DNA of 64,000 nucleotides, taken from Acidobacteriota bacterium (lineage in GTDB: Bacteria > Acidobacteriota > Thermoanaerobaculia > Multivoradales > JBCCEF01). The notes below the pieces were generated by a model. It was not told the DNA's origin. It worked only from the letters and a program-made list of their open reading frames with translations, and did not search any database. The stretch lies in NCBI GenBank assembly GCA_039028635.1, contig JBCCHV010000007.1, positions 62,001 through 126,000 on the forward strand, written 5' to 3'. The position numbers and the translations under genes were made by a program. Positions 1 to 8,139 of this stretch are shown here, in pieces. The number at the start of each line of letters is the position of its first letter. Position 1 is the first letter of the stretch.

Positions 1-1104
1 TGCCCCGAGTCCGGCCCCATCATGCGCCGTGTCTTCGAGCGCCTCGCCACGGGCGCCCACGCCCCAGCGGACCTCCTCCGATGGGCCCACGACCAAGGCC
101 TCCGCGCCGCCCGCGGCGGCCCCATCCGCCGCCAGTCCTGGGCCAAGCTTCTGCGCAACCCGATCTATCGGGGCCGCATCGTCGTCCCCAAGTGGGGCAT
201 CGACCTCCAAGGCGACTTCCAGGCCCTCGTCGACGACGCCACCTTTGCCCGGGCCCAGCGAGTCCTCGACCAGCGCAACCGTCAGCCGCGCACCAAGCGC
301 GTCGACCGACCAGAGTTCCCACTTCGCCGCTTCTGCCTCTGCGGCGCCTGCGGCGCCGGCCTCACCGGCGGCTTCTCGAAGGGCCGCTCTGCCCGTTACG
401 GCTACTACTGGTGTTGGAAGTGCAACAAGGTCCGCGTGCGCCGGTCGCGCCTTCACGAGCTCTTCGGCGACCTGGTCCGCGACGTGGTCCCCTCTCAGGC
501 ATTCCTCGAGGAGGTAGAGCACGCCCTCCGCCTCCAGTGGCGAGACCGCACGGCCGTCGTCCGCGAGGCCGAGGCTCGATTCCGCAAGCAGCTCGAGCGC
601 CTCCGCGACAAGCGCAAGGGCCTAGTCGACAAGTTCGCCCTCTCGGAAGTCCTCACGGAGTCCGATTTCCAGCGCCTCAACCGCGGCCTCGAGCGCGAGA
701 TCTACGACGTCGAGTCCCGCCTTGCGGACCTCGCCCACGACGATCGAGAGATCGACCTCTCGGAGCTCATGACCTTCGCCCGCAACCTGCTCGGGCAACC
801 CGACCGGAGTTGGTCGCGGATGAGCCTCGGGCTACAGGTTCGGTTCCAGGCTCTGCTCTTCCCGGAGGGTCTGAGCTACCGCAAAGAGAGCGGACTTAGA
901 ACCGCCGCAAGTGGTATACTTTTCAATCAGATGTGGAAAATTCTGGGAAAATCCACCATGAGAGACGCTGACGCACTTAGAACCGCGCAAGATGCGCAGG
1001 ATCAGTGGTTTGCGGCCGATTTCCCGAAAAGGGGGGGAATGGTGGAGCAGAAGGGACTTGAACCCTCGACCCCCACGTTGCGAACGTGGTGCTCTCCCAG
1101 CTGA
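1..1104 (+). CDS. Large serine recombinase, C-terminal part (5' truncated by window edge)
   Basis: The frame is open from base 1, so the N-terminal resolvase domain with the catalytic serine lies outside the window. What remains is the recombinase domain (about residues 1-100), a zinc-ribbon with two cysteine pairs (LCGAC near residue 117, WCWKC near 139) and a long charged coiled coil (about 170-245). This order is typical of large serine integrases, which insert or excise mobile DNA. The last 20 or so codons run antisense through the tRNA-Ala gene and stop at 1102-1104. That tail (MVEQKGLEPSTPT...) is a known consequence of reading across a tRNA and is probably not a functional domain. Bases 860-1040 are visibly richer in A/T than the flanks, in keeping with acquired DNA. 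Confidence 0.85.
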   Translation, partial: CPESGPIMRRVFERLATGAHAPADLLRWAHDQGLRAARGGPIRRQSWAKLLRNPIYRGRIVVPKWGIDLQGDFQALVDDATFARAQRVLDQRNRQPRTKRVDRPEFPLRRFCLCGACGAGLTGGFSKGRSARYGYYWCWKCNKVRVRRSRLHELFGDLVRDVVPSQAFLEEVEHALRLQWRDRTAVVREAEARFRKQLERLRDKRKGLVDKFALSEVLTESDFQRLNRGLEREIYDVESRLADLAHDDREIDLSELMTFARNLLGQPDRSWSRMSLGLQVRFQALLFPEGLSYRKESGLRTAASGILFNQMWKILGKSTMRDADALRTAQDAQDQWFAADFPKRGGMVEQKGLEPSTPTLRTWCSPS

Positions 1105-1115
1105 GCTACTGCCCC
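1040..1115 (-). tRNA. tRNA-Ala (anticodon CGC), CCA encoded
   Basis: Read on the minus strand this folds into a full cloverleaf: acceptor GGGGCAG/CTGCTCC, D arm GCTC/GAGC, anticodon stem CCACG/CGTGG with loop TTCGCAA (anticodon CGC), and T arm GAGGG/CCCTT with loop TTCAAGT. The G3:U70 wobble pair, the main identity element for alanine, is present. CCA is encoded at 1040-1042. It reads GCG codons. Its 3' half overlaps the end of the recombinase frame on the other strand, which marks it as the likely integration target. Confidence 0.97.
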
Positions 1116-1131
1116 ACGAGTGGGAGCGCGT

Positions 1132-1160
1132 ATTGTACTCCCGCCGGAGGGGGGTGGCAA
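1132..1160 (-). promoter_or_regulatory. Sigma-70 promoter of tRNA-Ala
   Basis: On the minus strand TTGCCA (1155-1160) and TACAAT (1132-1137) are separated by exactly 17 nt. The tRNA 5' end lies 17 nt past the -10 box, which suits a short 5' leader. Confidence 0.7.
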
Positions 1161-1293
1161 CTGGTTTGTGATGGCGGGCGGAGGCGCTTGGGGGCGGCGC
1201 GGGGTATGATCGGCGGGAGGCGGCCGAGGGCCGTTCCCAGGGATTTTCTGAGGACGCGGTGAACCCGTCCCGGGGCGCCGCGGAGGATGTGCG

Positions 1294-1641
1294 ATGGCAG
1301 ACGAGCAGTCGACGGAGAAGAAGGGAAGCTCGCGTCTCGAGGAGGCTCGGGAGCGGTTTCAGAAGGCGGCCGAGAGTGTTTCGGAGCGCTACCAGGAAGT
1401 GTCCGACGATGTCCGGCGCGGCGCCAGCCGTGCCACCGAGGAGCTGCGCCGCGAGGCGCGCCAGGGGGCGGAGTCGGCGAAGCGCAATGTGCGCCAGGGC
1501 TATGAGCGCGCGGCCGGCCAGGCGAAGACCCTGTCGGAGGACCTTCACGCCTTCGTGAAGGAGAACCCGGGCCGCTCGGTGGCGGTGGCGGCGGCGGCGG
1601 GCTTTTTGATCGGCCTGCTGTTCCGGGGACGCGGCGAGTGA
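1294..1641 (+). CDS. DUF883/ElaB-YqjD-like membrane-anchored protein
   Basis: The 115-residue protein has a highly charged, helical N-terminal region rich in Glu, Arg and Ala (about 1-88), then one C-terminal hydrophobic helix (VAVAAAAGFLIGLLF) and a short basic end. This is the DUF883 layout (ElaB, YqjD), tail-anchored inner-membrane proteins reported to bind ribosomes in E. coli. The start is an ATG with GGAGG 7 nt upstream. The next gene overlaps it by 4 nt, so the two are probably translated together. Function here is inferred from architecture only. Confidence 0.7.
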   Translation: MADEQSTEKKGSSRLEEARERFQKAAESVSERYQEVSDDVRRGASRATEELRREARQGAESAKRNVRQGYERAAGQAKTLSEDLHAFVKENPGRSVAVAAAAGFLIGLLFRGRGE

Positions 1642-1874
1642 GAGCGGTGCAGGATCGGCCGATGCCCGATCGCCTGGTGGACGAGCTGGTGCCCGAGTCG
1701 GTGGATTGGGAGCGCCTGGTGCGGCGTTATCCGCTGCCCTGTCTGGCCCTGGCGGCGGCGGGGGGGTTTATCCTCGGCCGCCATCGCGGCTCGGAGCTGA
1801 TCGCGGCGCTGACCGACTTCGCCACCCGCCAGGCGAGCGACAGCATCCACCAGTTCCTCGGCCCCGACGCCTGA
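1638..1874 (+). CDS. Small hypothetical protein with one hydrophobic segment
   Basis: This 78-residue protein starts at a GTG that overlaps the upstream stop codon (GTGA); an ATG at 1662 is an alternative start. It has one hydrophobic stretch (PLPCLALAAAGGFILG, about 33-48) between polar ends. I do not recognise a family. Coupling to the DUF883-like gene suggests a membrane partner of that protein. Confidence 0.55.
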   Translation: MRAVQDRPMPDRLVDELVPESVDWERLVRRYPLPCLALAAAGGFILGRHRGSELIAALTDFATRQASDSIHQFLGPDA

Positions 1875-1969
1875 GGCTGGTTGTTGGGTTTTCGCCGGCG
1901 GCGCGGCGGCGCCGGACGCTCCTTCTTGCGTCGGCGCTCTTTCTTCCTTAGGCGCTGAGGAGCCTGGGG

Positions 1970-2809
1970 TTGCGCCTGCTGCACATTTCCGATGTCCATT
2001 TCGGTCCGAAGCACCTCCCGGAGGTGGCGGAGGGGGTGCTGCGCCTGGTGGCCGAGCGGCGACCGGAGGCGGTCATCCTCTCCGGCGATCTCACCCAGCG
2101 GGCGAAGGAGGAGCAGTTCCGCCAGGCGCGGGCCTTCGTCGATCGCCTCGAGGCGCCCACCCTGGTGGTGCCGGGCAATCACGACGTGCCCCTCTACCGC
2201 CGGTTTTTCACTCTCCGGATGTTCAATCCCTATGGGCCCTATCGCAGCTTCTTCGCCGACGATCTCGAGCCGGTGATGACGTTGCCCGGGATGACCGCCG
2301 TGGGGGTCAACACGGCCTTCGGCTGGACGACCAAGCACGGACGAGTCACGACACGCCAGCTCAGACGCCTAGAAGAGAGGCTGGCGGCGATTCCGCAAGA
2401 TCACCTGCGGGTGGTGGTGGCGCACCACGAGCTGATTCCGGCGCCGCGCTTCGGCACCCAGCGGGTGTTGCGCAACGCCTGGGAGATGGCGGACCTCTGC
2501 TCGCGCCAGCGGGTCGATCTGGTGCTCTCCGGGCACCTTCATCAGGCCTACCTGGGAAGCACCGAGCAGTACTACGCCTTCGGTCGCGAGCCGGTGTGGA
2601 TCGTCCATTCGGGGACGACGTCGTCGTCGCGCGGTCGGGGCGGCGAGCGCGGGGTGCAGAGTTGCCACTGGATCGAGTGCGAAGGGCAGGCGATCGAGGT
2701 GACGCCGCTACGCTGGCAGGGCGAGAGCGGGCGGTTCGAGGCCTATGGTCGCCAGCGGGTGCCCCGGCGTCCGCCGCGGGCGGTGGGGTCAGGGCGAGCC
2801 GCGGGATAA
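1970..2809 (+). CDS. Calcineurin-like metallophosphoesterase
   Basis: All metal-binding blocks of the family are present in order: DVHFG (8-12), GDLTQ (near 39), GNHD (near 70), a later HH pair (VVAHHE, near 149) and GHLH (near 185). These residues build the di-metal centre that hydrolyses phosphomono- or diesters. The 279-residue length suits single-domain soluble phosphodiesterases of the Icc/CpdA type, but no substrate can be read from the sequence. The start is a TTG, chosen because the catalytic Asp block follows within eight residues and GAGG precedes it. The C-terminal 25 residues are basic and look disordered. Confidence 0.85.
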   Translation: MRLLHISDVHFGPKHLPEVAEGVLRLVAERRPEAVILSGDLTQRAKEEQFRQARAFVDRLEAPTLVVPGNHDVPLYRRFFTLRMFNPYGPYRSFFADDLEPVMTLPGMTAVGVNTAFGWTTKHGRVTTRQLRRLEERLAAIPQDHLRVVVAHHELIPAPRFGTQRVLRNAWEMADLCSRQRVDLVLSGHLHQAYLGSTEQYYAFGREPVWIVHSGTTSSSRGRGGERGVQSCHWIECEGQAIEVTPLRWQGESGRFEAYGRQRVPRRPPRAVGSGRAAG

Positions 2810-2836
2810 GATGCGGCGCGATCCGCGAGGAGTTCC

Positions 2837-3118
2837 ATGCATCAAGAGTGGCCGGTCGTCAAAACCTTCGGAACGGAAGAAGAAGCTGCCCTGGTGGCGG
2901 GGTTTCTGCGCTCTCGGGACTTGCCGGTGGAGGTCGACTCGCGCCTCTTCCGCCAGGAGCCGGTGACCTTCGGCGCCCTCGGTGACGTGCGCCTGCGGGT
3001 CCCCCCAGAGCACGTCGAGGAGGCGAAGCGTCTGCTGGCGCAGGCCGAGGCCGACCTCGAAGTGCTGGAGAAGACGCCCTTCGAAGATGACGAACAGGAG
3101 CCGGACGAGTCACCATGA
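2837..3118 (+). CDS. DUF2007-type putative signal-transducing protein
   Basis: The 93-residue protein has the DUF2007 pattern: an opening strand (WPVVKTF), a helix in which residues near positions 16-25 (EAALVAGFLRS) precede a second strand (PVEVDS), a V-x-V-P segment (LRVPPEHVEEA) and a final helix. The tail is acidic and unstructured. AGGAG precedes the ATG. It overlaps the kinase gene downstream by 4 nt (ATGA), so it is probably made in ratio with the kinase and may be its partner or target; that link is inferred. Confidence 0.7.
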   Translation: MHQEWPVVKTFGTEEEAALVAGFLRSRDLPVEVDSRLFRQEPVTFGALGDVRLRVPPEHVEEAKRLLAQAEADLEVLEKTPFEDDEQEPDESP

Positions 3119-5436
3119 GCACCTTCGCCCCGGGCTCGACCCTCGGCCGCTACCGCATCGAGCGGCTGCTCGGGAGTGGTTCGATGGGCGAGGTGTATCT
3201 GGCCGAGGACCCGCAGATCGGGCGCCGCCTGGCGATCAAGACGCTGCGCTTCATCGGGGTGCGGCCGGAGGAGCTCGACGAGCGCCAGAAGCGCTTCATG
3301 CAGGAGGCGCGGACCGCCGGCAGTCTCAATCATCCGCGCCTGGTGACGCTGTTCGATGCCGGCGAGGACGATGGCTTTTTCTTTCTCGCCTTCGAGTACG
3401 TGCCCGGCTCCGACCTCGCCGACCGGTTGCGCAGTGAGCCGCCCTTGACTCTGGGCGAGGCCCTGATCATTGCCACCCAGACCTGCGAGGGCCTCGATCA
3501 CGCCCATCGCCACGGCGTGATCCACCGCGACATCAAGCCGAGCAACATCCTGCTCGATGCCGAAGGGCAGGTGAAGATCAGCGACTTCGGCATCGCCAAG
3601 ATGGTGGGTCAGAACACCGAGCTGACGGTCACCGGCTCGGTGATGGGCAGCCCCCATTACCTGTCGCCGGAGCAGATTCGCGGCGAGGAGCTCGATGGCC
3701 GCTGCGACCTGTTCGCTCTCGGCGTCGTGCTCTACGAGATGCTGAGCCGGGAGAAGCCCTTCGCCGGCGAGAGCATCAGCACGCTGGTCTACCAAATTCT
3801 GCAGACCGAGCCGCGGCCCCTCGACGAGCTGCGGCCGGACCTGCCGCCGGCGCTGCAGCGGGTGCTGCGCATGCTGATCGCAAAGAATCGGGAAGACCGC
3901 TTCCGCACCGCCCGCGAGGCCGCCGATGCCCTCACCGAAGTGCAGGGAGACCTCGGGACCGGACCGCTGAGCTCGGTGGCCGCCGGCGATTGGGAGCTCG
4001 AGCCGACGCAGCGCCTCGAGACCGGCTCGATGGAGGTGGTTTCCGGCTCGGCCGAAACCCGGCCGGCGTCATCGGTTCCGCCCCCACCGCCGCCGCCCGT
4101 GCCGGGCTCGGCGCCGTCGACGCAGTCTCCCGTGCCCCCGAGCCCGCCGGCGCAGATTCCGCCGACCCAGATCCCGCCGACCCAGCCGATGGAGATGTCG
4201 ACGCCTCCAGCGGCGACACCGGCCGGTCCGGCCCCTGGCGCACCCCGTCGATCGGTGAAGCTCTGGATGATCATCGCAGCGGTGACGGTGGTGATGATCT
4301 TGGGATTGATCGTCGGCGCGGCGGTGGTGCGCAATCTCCTGGTGTCGGGGACTCGCCTCGCCGAGCAGGCAGTCGGCGCCACGGACGAAGCGGGCGGGGA
4401 GAGCCCTGCCGGGACGGCCGCCGAGGGCGCGCCTTCGGTGGCTGGATCCGAATCAGCCGACATCGAGGCGGCCGACACCGAAGGGGGTGAAGGCGAGACC
4501 GTCGGCGGTCTCGACGATCCTCTCGGTCTCGGGGTCTCGGCTTCGCCGGACGACTTCCAGAACGATCCCAACGGAGGTTGGGTGCCGGAGGGCGAAGCCA
4601 CCGAGGAGGCGCCGCTCGAGGCTCGGCCGCCGGCCGGAGCTGCTTCGGAGCGAGACTTGCCTGCACCGGGAGCCACTCCGCCGACGCGCCAGCCGACCCG
4701 AGCGCCGGATCCGGATTCATCGCCGCCAGCCGGCGGCCAGCAACCGGGGCGGCAGACGGAGACTCCGCCGGCGCAGGTTCCGCGCCAGCCGCCGCCGTCG
4801 ACGGCTCCGGAGATCGAACCCGGCGCGGCAGAAGCCGAAGATCTGCCGGCGGCGGCGCAGGCCGCCGATCGCGAGATCCGCAGCGGCTTGCGCTTGAGCT
4901 TCCGGGTCCAGCCGCAAGATGCCTTCGCCCTGCTCGATGGCGTGGTCATCGGACGTGCCAGTCAGTGGAGCTCCGCCAGCGGCAATCCCTACACCCTGCC
5001 GGATCCCGGTACCTACATCCTCACCCTGCGCCGTGCCGGCATGAAGGACTACCGCCTGCGAGTGGTGGCGCAGGCCGGCGGCAGCGGCGTGACCCCGGTG
5101 GTGGTGCGCCTCGAGCCGCGGGCGGCGAGCGACCTCGAGCTGTCCGACCTGCAGATCTACCGGGTGCGCGAGGCGATCGCCTTCAAGGTGTTCCCGAAGA
5201 CGGCGCGGGTGCTGGTGGACGGGGAGCCGGTGGGCTTGGCGCAGCGCTACAACGGCGGCGTCGGCAAGCGGCGCTGGCTGGAGCTGTCGCGCGGCATGCA
5301 CCGGGTGTCGCTGGTGGCGCCGGGACACCGCCGGGTCGACTTCGCCGTCGACGTCGGCTCGGGGGCGAACGATCGCCGCCAGAAAATCACCGTTCAACTG
5401 CTGCCCCTCGGGGGCGGTGGAGGAAGCACTCCTTGA
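3115..5436 (+). CDS. Transmembrane Ser/Thr protein kinase with C-terminal PEGA-like domains
   Basis: The kinase domain (about 13-280) is intact: glycine loop GSGSMG (20-25), K42, HRD (137-139), DFG (157-159) and an SPE motif. A Pro/Ser/Thr-rich linker (about 320-382) leads to one membrane helix (about 384-408). An acidic low-complexity stretch follows, then two PEGA-like beta domains (about 595-670 and 685-765; motifs LLDGVVIG and LVDGEPVG). The protein therefore has a cytoplasmic kinase and an outward sensor that may touch the cell wall or periplasmic proteins. It is coupled to DUF2007 upstream and to two M16 peptidase genes downstream by 4-nt and 1-nt overlaps. A PP2C phosphatase that could oppose it sits at 33.4 kb. 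Confidence 0.92.
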   Translation: MSTFAPGSTLGRYRIERLLGSGSMGEVYLAEDPQIGRRLAIKTLRFIGVRPEELDERQKRFMQEARTAGSLNHPRLVTLFDAGEDDGFFFLAFEYVPGSDLADRLRSEPPLTLGEALIIATQTCEGLDHAHRHGVIHRDIKPSNILLDAEGQVKISDFGIAKMVGQNTELTVTGSVMGSPHYLSPEQIRGEELDGRCDLFALGVVLYEMLSREKPFAGESISTLVYQILQTEPRPLDELRPDLPPALQRVLRMLIAKNREDRFRTAREAADALTEVQGDLGTGPLSSVAAGDWELEPTQRLETGSMEVVSGSAETRPASSVPPPPPPPVPGSAPSTQSPVPPSPPAQIPPTQIPPTQPMEMSTPPAATPAGPAPGAPRRSVKLWMIIAAVTVVMILGLIVGAAVVRNLLVSGTRLAEQAVGATDEAGGESPAGTAAEGAPSVAGSESADIEAADTEGGEGETVGGLDDPLGLGVSASPDDFQNDPNGGWVPEGEATEEAPLEARPPAGAASERDLPAPGATPPTRQPTRAPDPDSSPPAGGQQPGRQTETPPAQVPRQPPPSTAPEIEPGAAEAEDLPAAAQAADREIRSGLRLSFRVQPQDAFALLDGVVIGRASQWSSASGNPYTLPDPGTYILTLRRAGMKDYRLRVVAQAGGSGVTPVVVRLEPRAASDLELSDLQIYRVREAIAFKVFPKTARVLVDGEPVGLAQRYNGGVGKRRWLELSRGMHRVSLVAPGHRRVDFAVDVGSGANDRRQKITVQLLPLGGGGGSTP

Positions 5437-6707
5437 GTCAGCCCCTGGTGCCGGCATCACTGCCGGCCGAAACCCAGGTCGAGCGCCTGCCCAACGGCCT
5501 CACCGTCGGCCTGCTGGTCAATCGTCAAGCCCCCATCGTCACCTCCGCCCTCTGGTACCGCGTCGGCACCCGCGATGAAGCGCCCGGTCGCGGTGGAGCG
5601 GCCCACTTTCTCGAGCACATGATGTTCAAGGGCTCGCGTCACTACGGCCCTGGCGAGATCGACCGTCGCACCCAAGCCCTCGGCGGAGCGAACAACGCCT
5701 TCACCAGCCACGACAGCACGGCCTACTACTTCAATTTCGCACGCGACCGCTGGCGCGAAGCCCTCGCCATCGAGGCCGATCGCATGGCCGGCCTGCGGCT
5801 CGATCCGGACGAGGTGGCGAGCGAGCGCCAGGTGATTCTCGAAGAGGTGGCGATGTACGAGGACGATCCTTGGGACGCCCTCGGGCGGGCCATCGAAGGG
5901 GAGCTCTTCCGGGGCCATCCCTATGGCCTGCCGGTGCTCGGCACCCGGCCCGAGCTCGAGGTCATGGGGGCGGACGAGCTGGGCGGGTTCCATGGCGATT
6001 TCTATCGCCCGGACAACGCCGTTTTGGTGCTCGCCGGGGATTTGCCGGAGGATGCCCTGGCGGCGGTGGGGGAGGCCTTCGCGGAGGTTGCCGCGGGGGC
6101 GAAGTCACGGCCCGAGCTCGCGGCCCCTGAGCCCCTCGAGGAACTGGTGAGGGTCGAGCGCCACCACGGCGAGCTGGCGCGCCTGCAACTCGCCTTCCGG
6201 GTGCCGGCGGCGAACCACCGCGACCATCCGGCGTTGCGGTTGCTGGCGGCGCTCCTCGGCACCGGTCGGGCGAGCCGTTTGCAGCGCGCCCTGGTCGATG
6301 ACGGTCAGCTCTGCGGCGGTATCAGCGTCGGCCTTGGCGAAACCCTCGATACGGGCCCTTTCCTGATCTCGGCGGAGGTCTTGCCGGGGGTCGAGGTGGA
6401 GCGCGTCGAGGAGGTGCTCTTGGCCGAGCTCGAGCGTCTCCGCCGGGAGGTTCCGCCGGAGGAAGAGCTCGATCGGCTGCGGCGAGTGGTGAGCTCCGAC
6501 TGGGTGTTCGCCCACGAGCGCGTCCACCAGCAGGCGCTGGCGGCGGGTTTCGAGCTCGCCAACTTCGAGCGCGGTCATCTCGATCGCCAGATGACGCGCC
6601 TACTGGCCAACGATGGCGATCGCCTGCGGCGGGTGGCGGAGCGCTATCTGGTGCCGGAAAACGGTGCCGTGCTGGGGCTTTCCCTACCCAACGGGGCTGC
6701 CGCCTGA
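5433..6707 (+). CDS. M16 family zinc peptidase, catalytic subunit
   Basis: The inverted zinc motif HXXEH is present at residues 58-62 (HFLEH), with the downstream glutamates (EAIEADRMAG) that complete the zinc site. At 424 residues it matches the two-domain half-size M16B peptidases that work as heterodimers. The TTG start overlaps the kinase stop (TTGA), with GGAGGAAG 7 nt upstream; no ATG fits before the conserved N-terminal strand. No signal peptide is evident, so the enzyme is probably cytoplasmic unless exported with its partner. It is followed by a non-catalytic paralogue with a 1-nt overlap. Confidence 0.9.
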   Translation: MSQPLVPASLPAETQVERLPNGLTVGLLVNRQAPIVTSALWYRVGTRDEAPGRGGAAHFLEHMMFKGSRHYGPGEIDRRTQALGGANNAFTSHDSTAYYFNFARDRWREALAIEADRMAGLRLDPDEVASERQVILEEVAMYEDDPWDALGRAIEGELFRGHPYGLPVLGTRPELEVMGADELGGFHGDFYRPDNAVLVLAGDLPEDALAAVGEAFAEVAAGAKSRPELAAPEPLEELVRVERHHGELARLQLAFRVPAANHRDHPALRLLAALLGTGRASRLQRALVDDGQLCGGISVGLGETLDTGPFLISAEVLPGVEVERVEEVLLAELERLRREVPPEEELDRLRRVVSSDWVFAHERVHQQALAAGFELANFERGHLDRQMTRLLANDGDRLRRVAERYLVPENGAVLGLSLPNGAAA

Positions 6708-7951
6708 TGGCGGCCATGGCCGAAGGAGCCGCGCCCCGGCTGCGGGTGCGGCGGGTCACCGGTGCGCCGGTGGTGGCGGTGCGCGTTTGGGTTGCCGGCG
6801 GAGCGCGCCGGGAAGGCCCTCCCGGGGCCGCCTTGATCGCCGGCCGGCTGCTCAGCGAGGGCACCGCCGAGCGCTCCTGGAGCGAGATCGCCGCCGCCAT
6901 CGAGGCGCGCGGCTTTGCGCTGTCGAGCTTCGGCAGCTACGAGCTTCACGGCCTCTCCCTCGATGGCCTGGCGGCGGACTGGGAGTGGGCCCTCGACCAG
7001 GCCGCCGATCTCATCTACCGGGCGAGCTTCCCGGAGGATCGCTGCCGCTGGCTGACCCGTCAGGCGGCGGCCGAGCTCGACAGCCTCGCCGATCAGCCCC
7101 AGGTGAAGACTTCCTGGGGCTTCAGCGAGCAGCTCTACCGGCCCCATCGTCGGCGGCTGCCGGTGCAGGGCACGTCGGCCGACCTGGCGGCGCTGACGGC
7201 GCAGCAGTGCGCCGAGTTCCATCGCGCCACCCTGGCGGCGGCGCCGCTGGTGATCACCGTCGCCGGCGAGATCGACGAGTCGGCAGTCCAGAGCCGCCTG
7301 GAGCAGCTCTTTCCGCCGGCGCGTGGCGAGGGCGGAGCGCTGGACTCGACGCCGGCGCCGGACGGCTCCGCCGCGGCTCGCCGCGAGGTGCGTTTCGAGG
7401 CCGCCGGATCCGGTGAGCAGGCCCACCTCTTCCTCGGCCACCTTACGGTGCCGCGGCACCACGACGACTTCGATGCCCTCGACCTGCTGTCGGTGGTGCT
7501 CGGCTCCGGCTCCGGCCTGACCGGCCGCATTCCCGACCGCATCCGCGAGCAGGAGGGGCTGGCCTACACCGCCAGTGCCCACGCCGCCCTGGGGGCGGGC
7601 ATCGATGCCGGCCGGTTGACGGCCTATGTCGGCACCTCCGTGGCCACCGTCGAGCAGGCGGAGCGCGGCGTGCGCGAGGAGCTCGAAAAGGTGTTGGCCG
7701 ACGGCATTCGCGACGACGAGCTCGAAAGCGCCCGCTCGTACTTGCTCGGACGCCTGCCCTTTGCCCGTGAGACGGCCCGCCAGTGGGCCGACCTGTTGGC
7801 GACGGCGGTGCTTTACGATCTGCCCCTCGATCGCCCCGGTTGGCGCGAACAGCGTCTCGAAGGACTCGACCGCGGCGCCGTCGAGGCGGCGGCACGGCGT
7901 CATCTCGATCCCCAGGCCCTGCGCGTCACCGTCGGGCTGCCGGCGGGCTGA
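6707..7951 (+). CDS. M16 family protein, non-catalytic partner subunit
   Basis: This 414-residue protein aligns with the M16 fold but has no HXXEH; the corresponding segment reads GAALIAGRLLSEGT. It keeps the R...Y signature of the partner half (RIREQEGLAY, near residue 277) that contacts substrate in M16 heterodimers. Active/inactive M16B pairs encoded in tandem are a known arrangement. The TGATG overlap with the catalytic subunit favours equal production. No export signal is visible. Confidence 0.88.
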   Translation: MAAMAEGAAPRLRVRRVTGAPVVAVRVWVAGGARREGPPGAALIAGRLLSEGTAERSWSEIAAAIEARGFALSSFGSYELHGLSLDGLAADWEWALDQAADLIYRASFPEDRCRWLTRQAAAELDSLADQPQVKTSWGFSEQLYRPHRRRLPVQGTSADLAALTAQQCAEFHRATLAAAPLVITVAGEIDESAVQSRLEQLFPPARGEGGALDSTPAPDGSAAARREVRFEAAGSGEQAHLFLGHLTVPRHHDDFDALDLLSVVLGSGSGLTGRIPDRIREQEGLAYTASAHAALGAGIDAGRLTAYVGTSVATVEQAERGVREELEKVLADGIRDDELESARSYLLGRLPFARETARQWADLLATAVLYDLPLDRPGWREQRLEGLDRGAVEAAARRHLDPQALRVTVGLPAG

Positions 7952-8079
7952 GACCTCCGCTCGAAGCGGCGCCTTCTACTCCAAAGGAGGCCGCCGCCCG
8001 GGTGAAGGCGATCGAAAACGCCCCTCGGGTGTGACGTTTCTTCTTTTCCCGAGACTGTTGAATTCAGACATTCTGAACC

Positions 8080-8127
8080 GTCGGCTATCGCCGACAGGTG
8101 CCCGACCCTTTCCGCGAGCGGTCGGGC
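8080..8127 (+). promoter_or_regulatory. Two tandem hairpins in the leader of the Cys-rich secreted protein gene
   Basis: Hairpin 1 is GTCGGC-TATC-GCCGAC (8080-8095). Hairpin 2 is a perfect 8-bp stem GCCCGACC/GGTCGGGC (8100-8107 with 8120-8127). Hairpin 2 ends 1-2 nt before the GAGGAGG ribosome site of the gene at 8140, so it could influence translation. There is no T tract to make it a terminator. Confidence 0.35.
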
Positions 8128-8139
8128 TGAGGAGGATTC

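Noticed and set aside
4578-5432. Long N-terminal extension of the first M16 peptidase frame into the kinase gene
   Set aside because: The extension is an out-of-phase reading of the kinase tail; the TTG at 5433 with a good ribosome site fits the family start.
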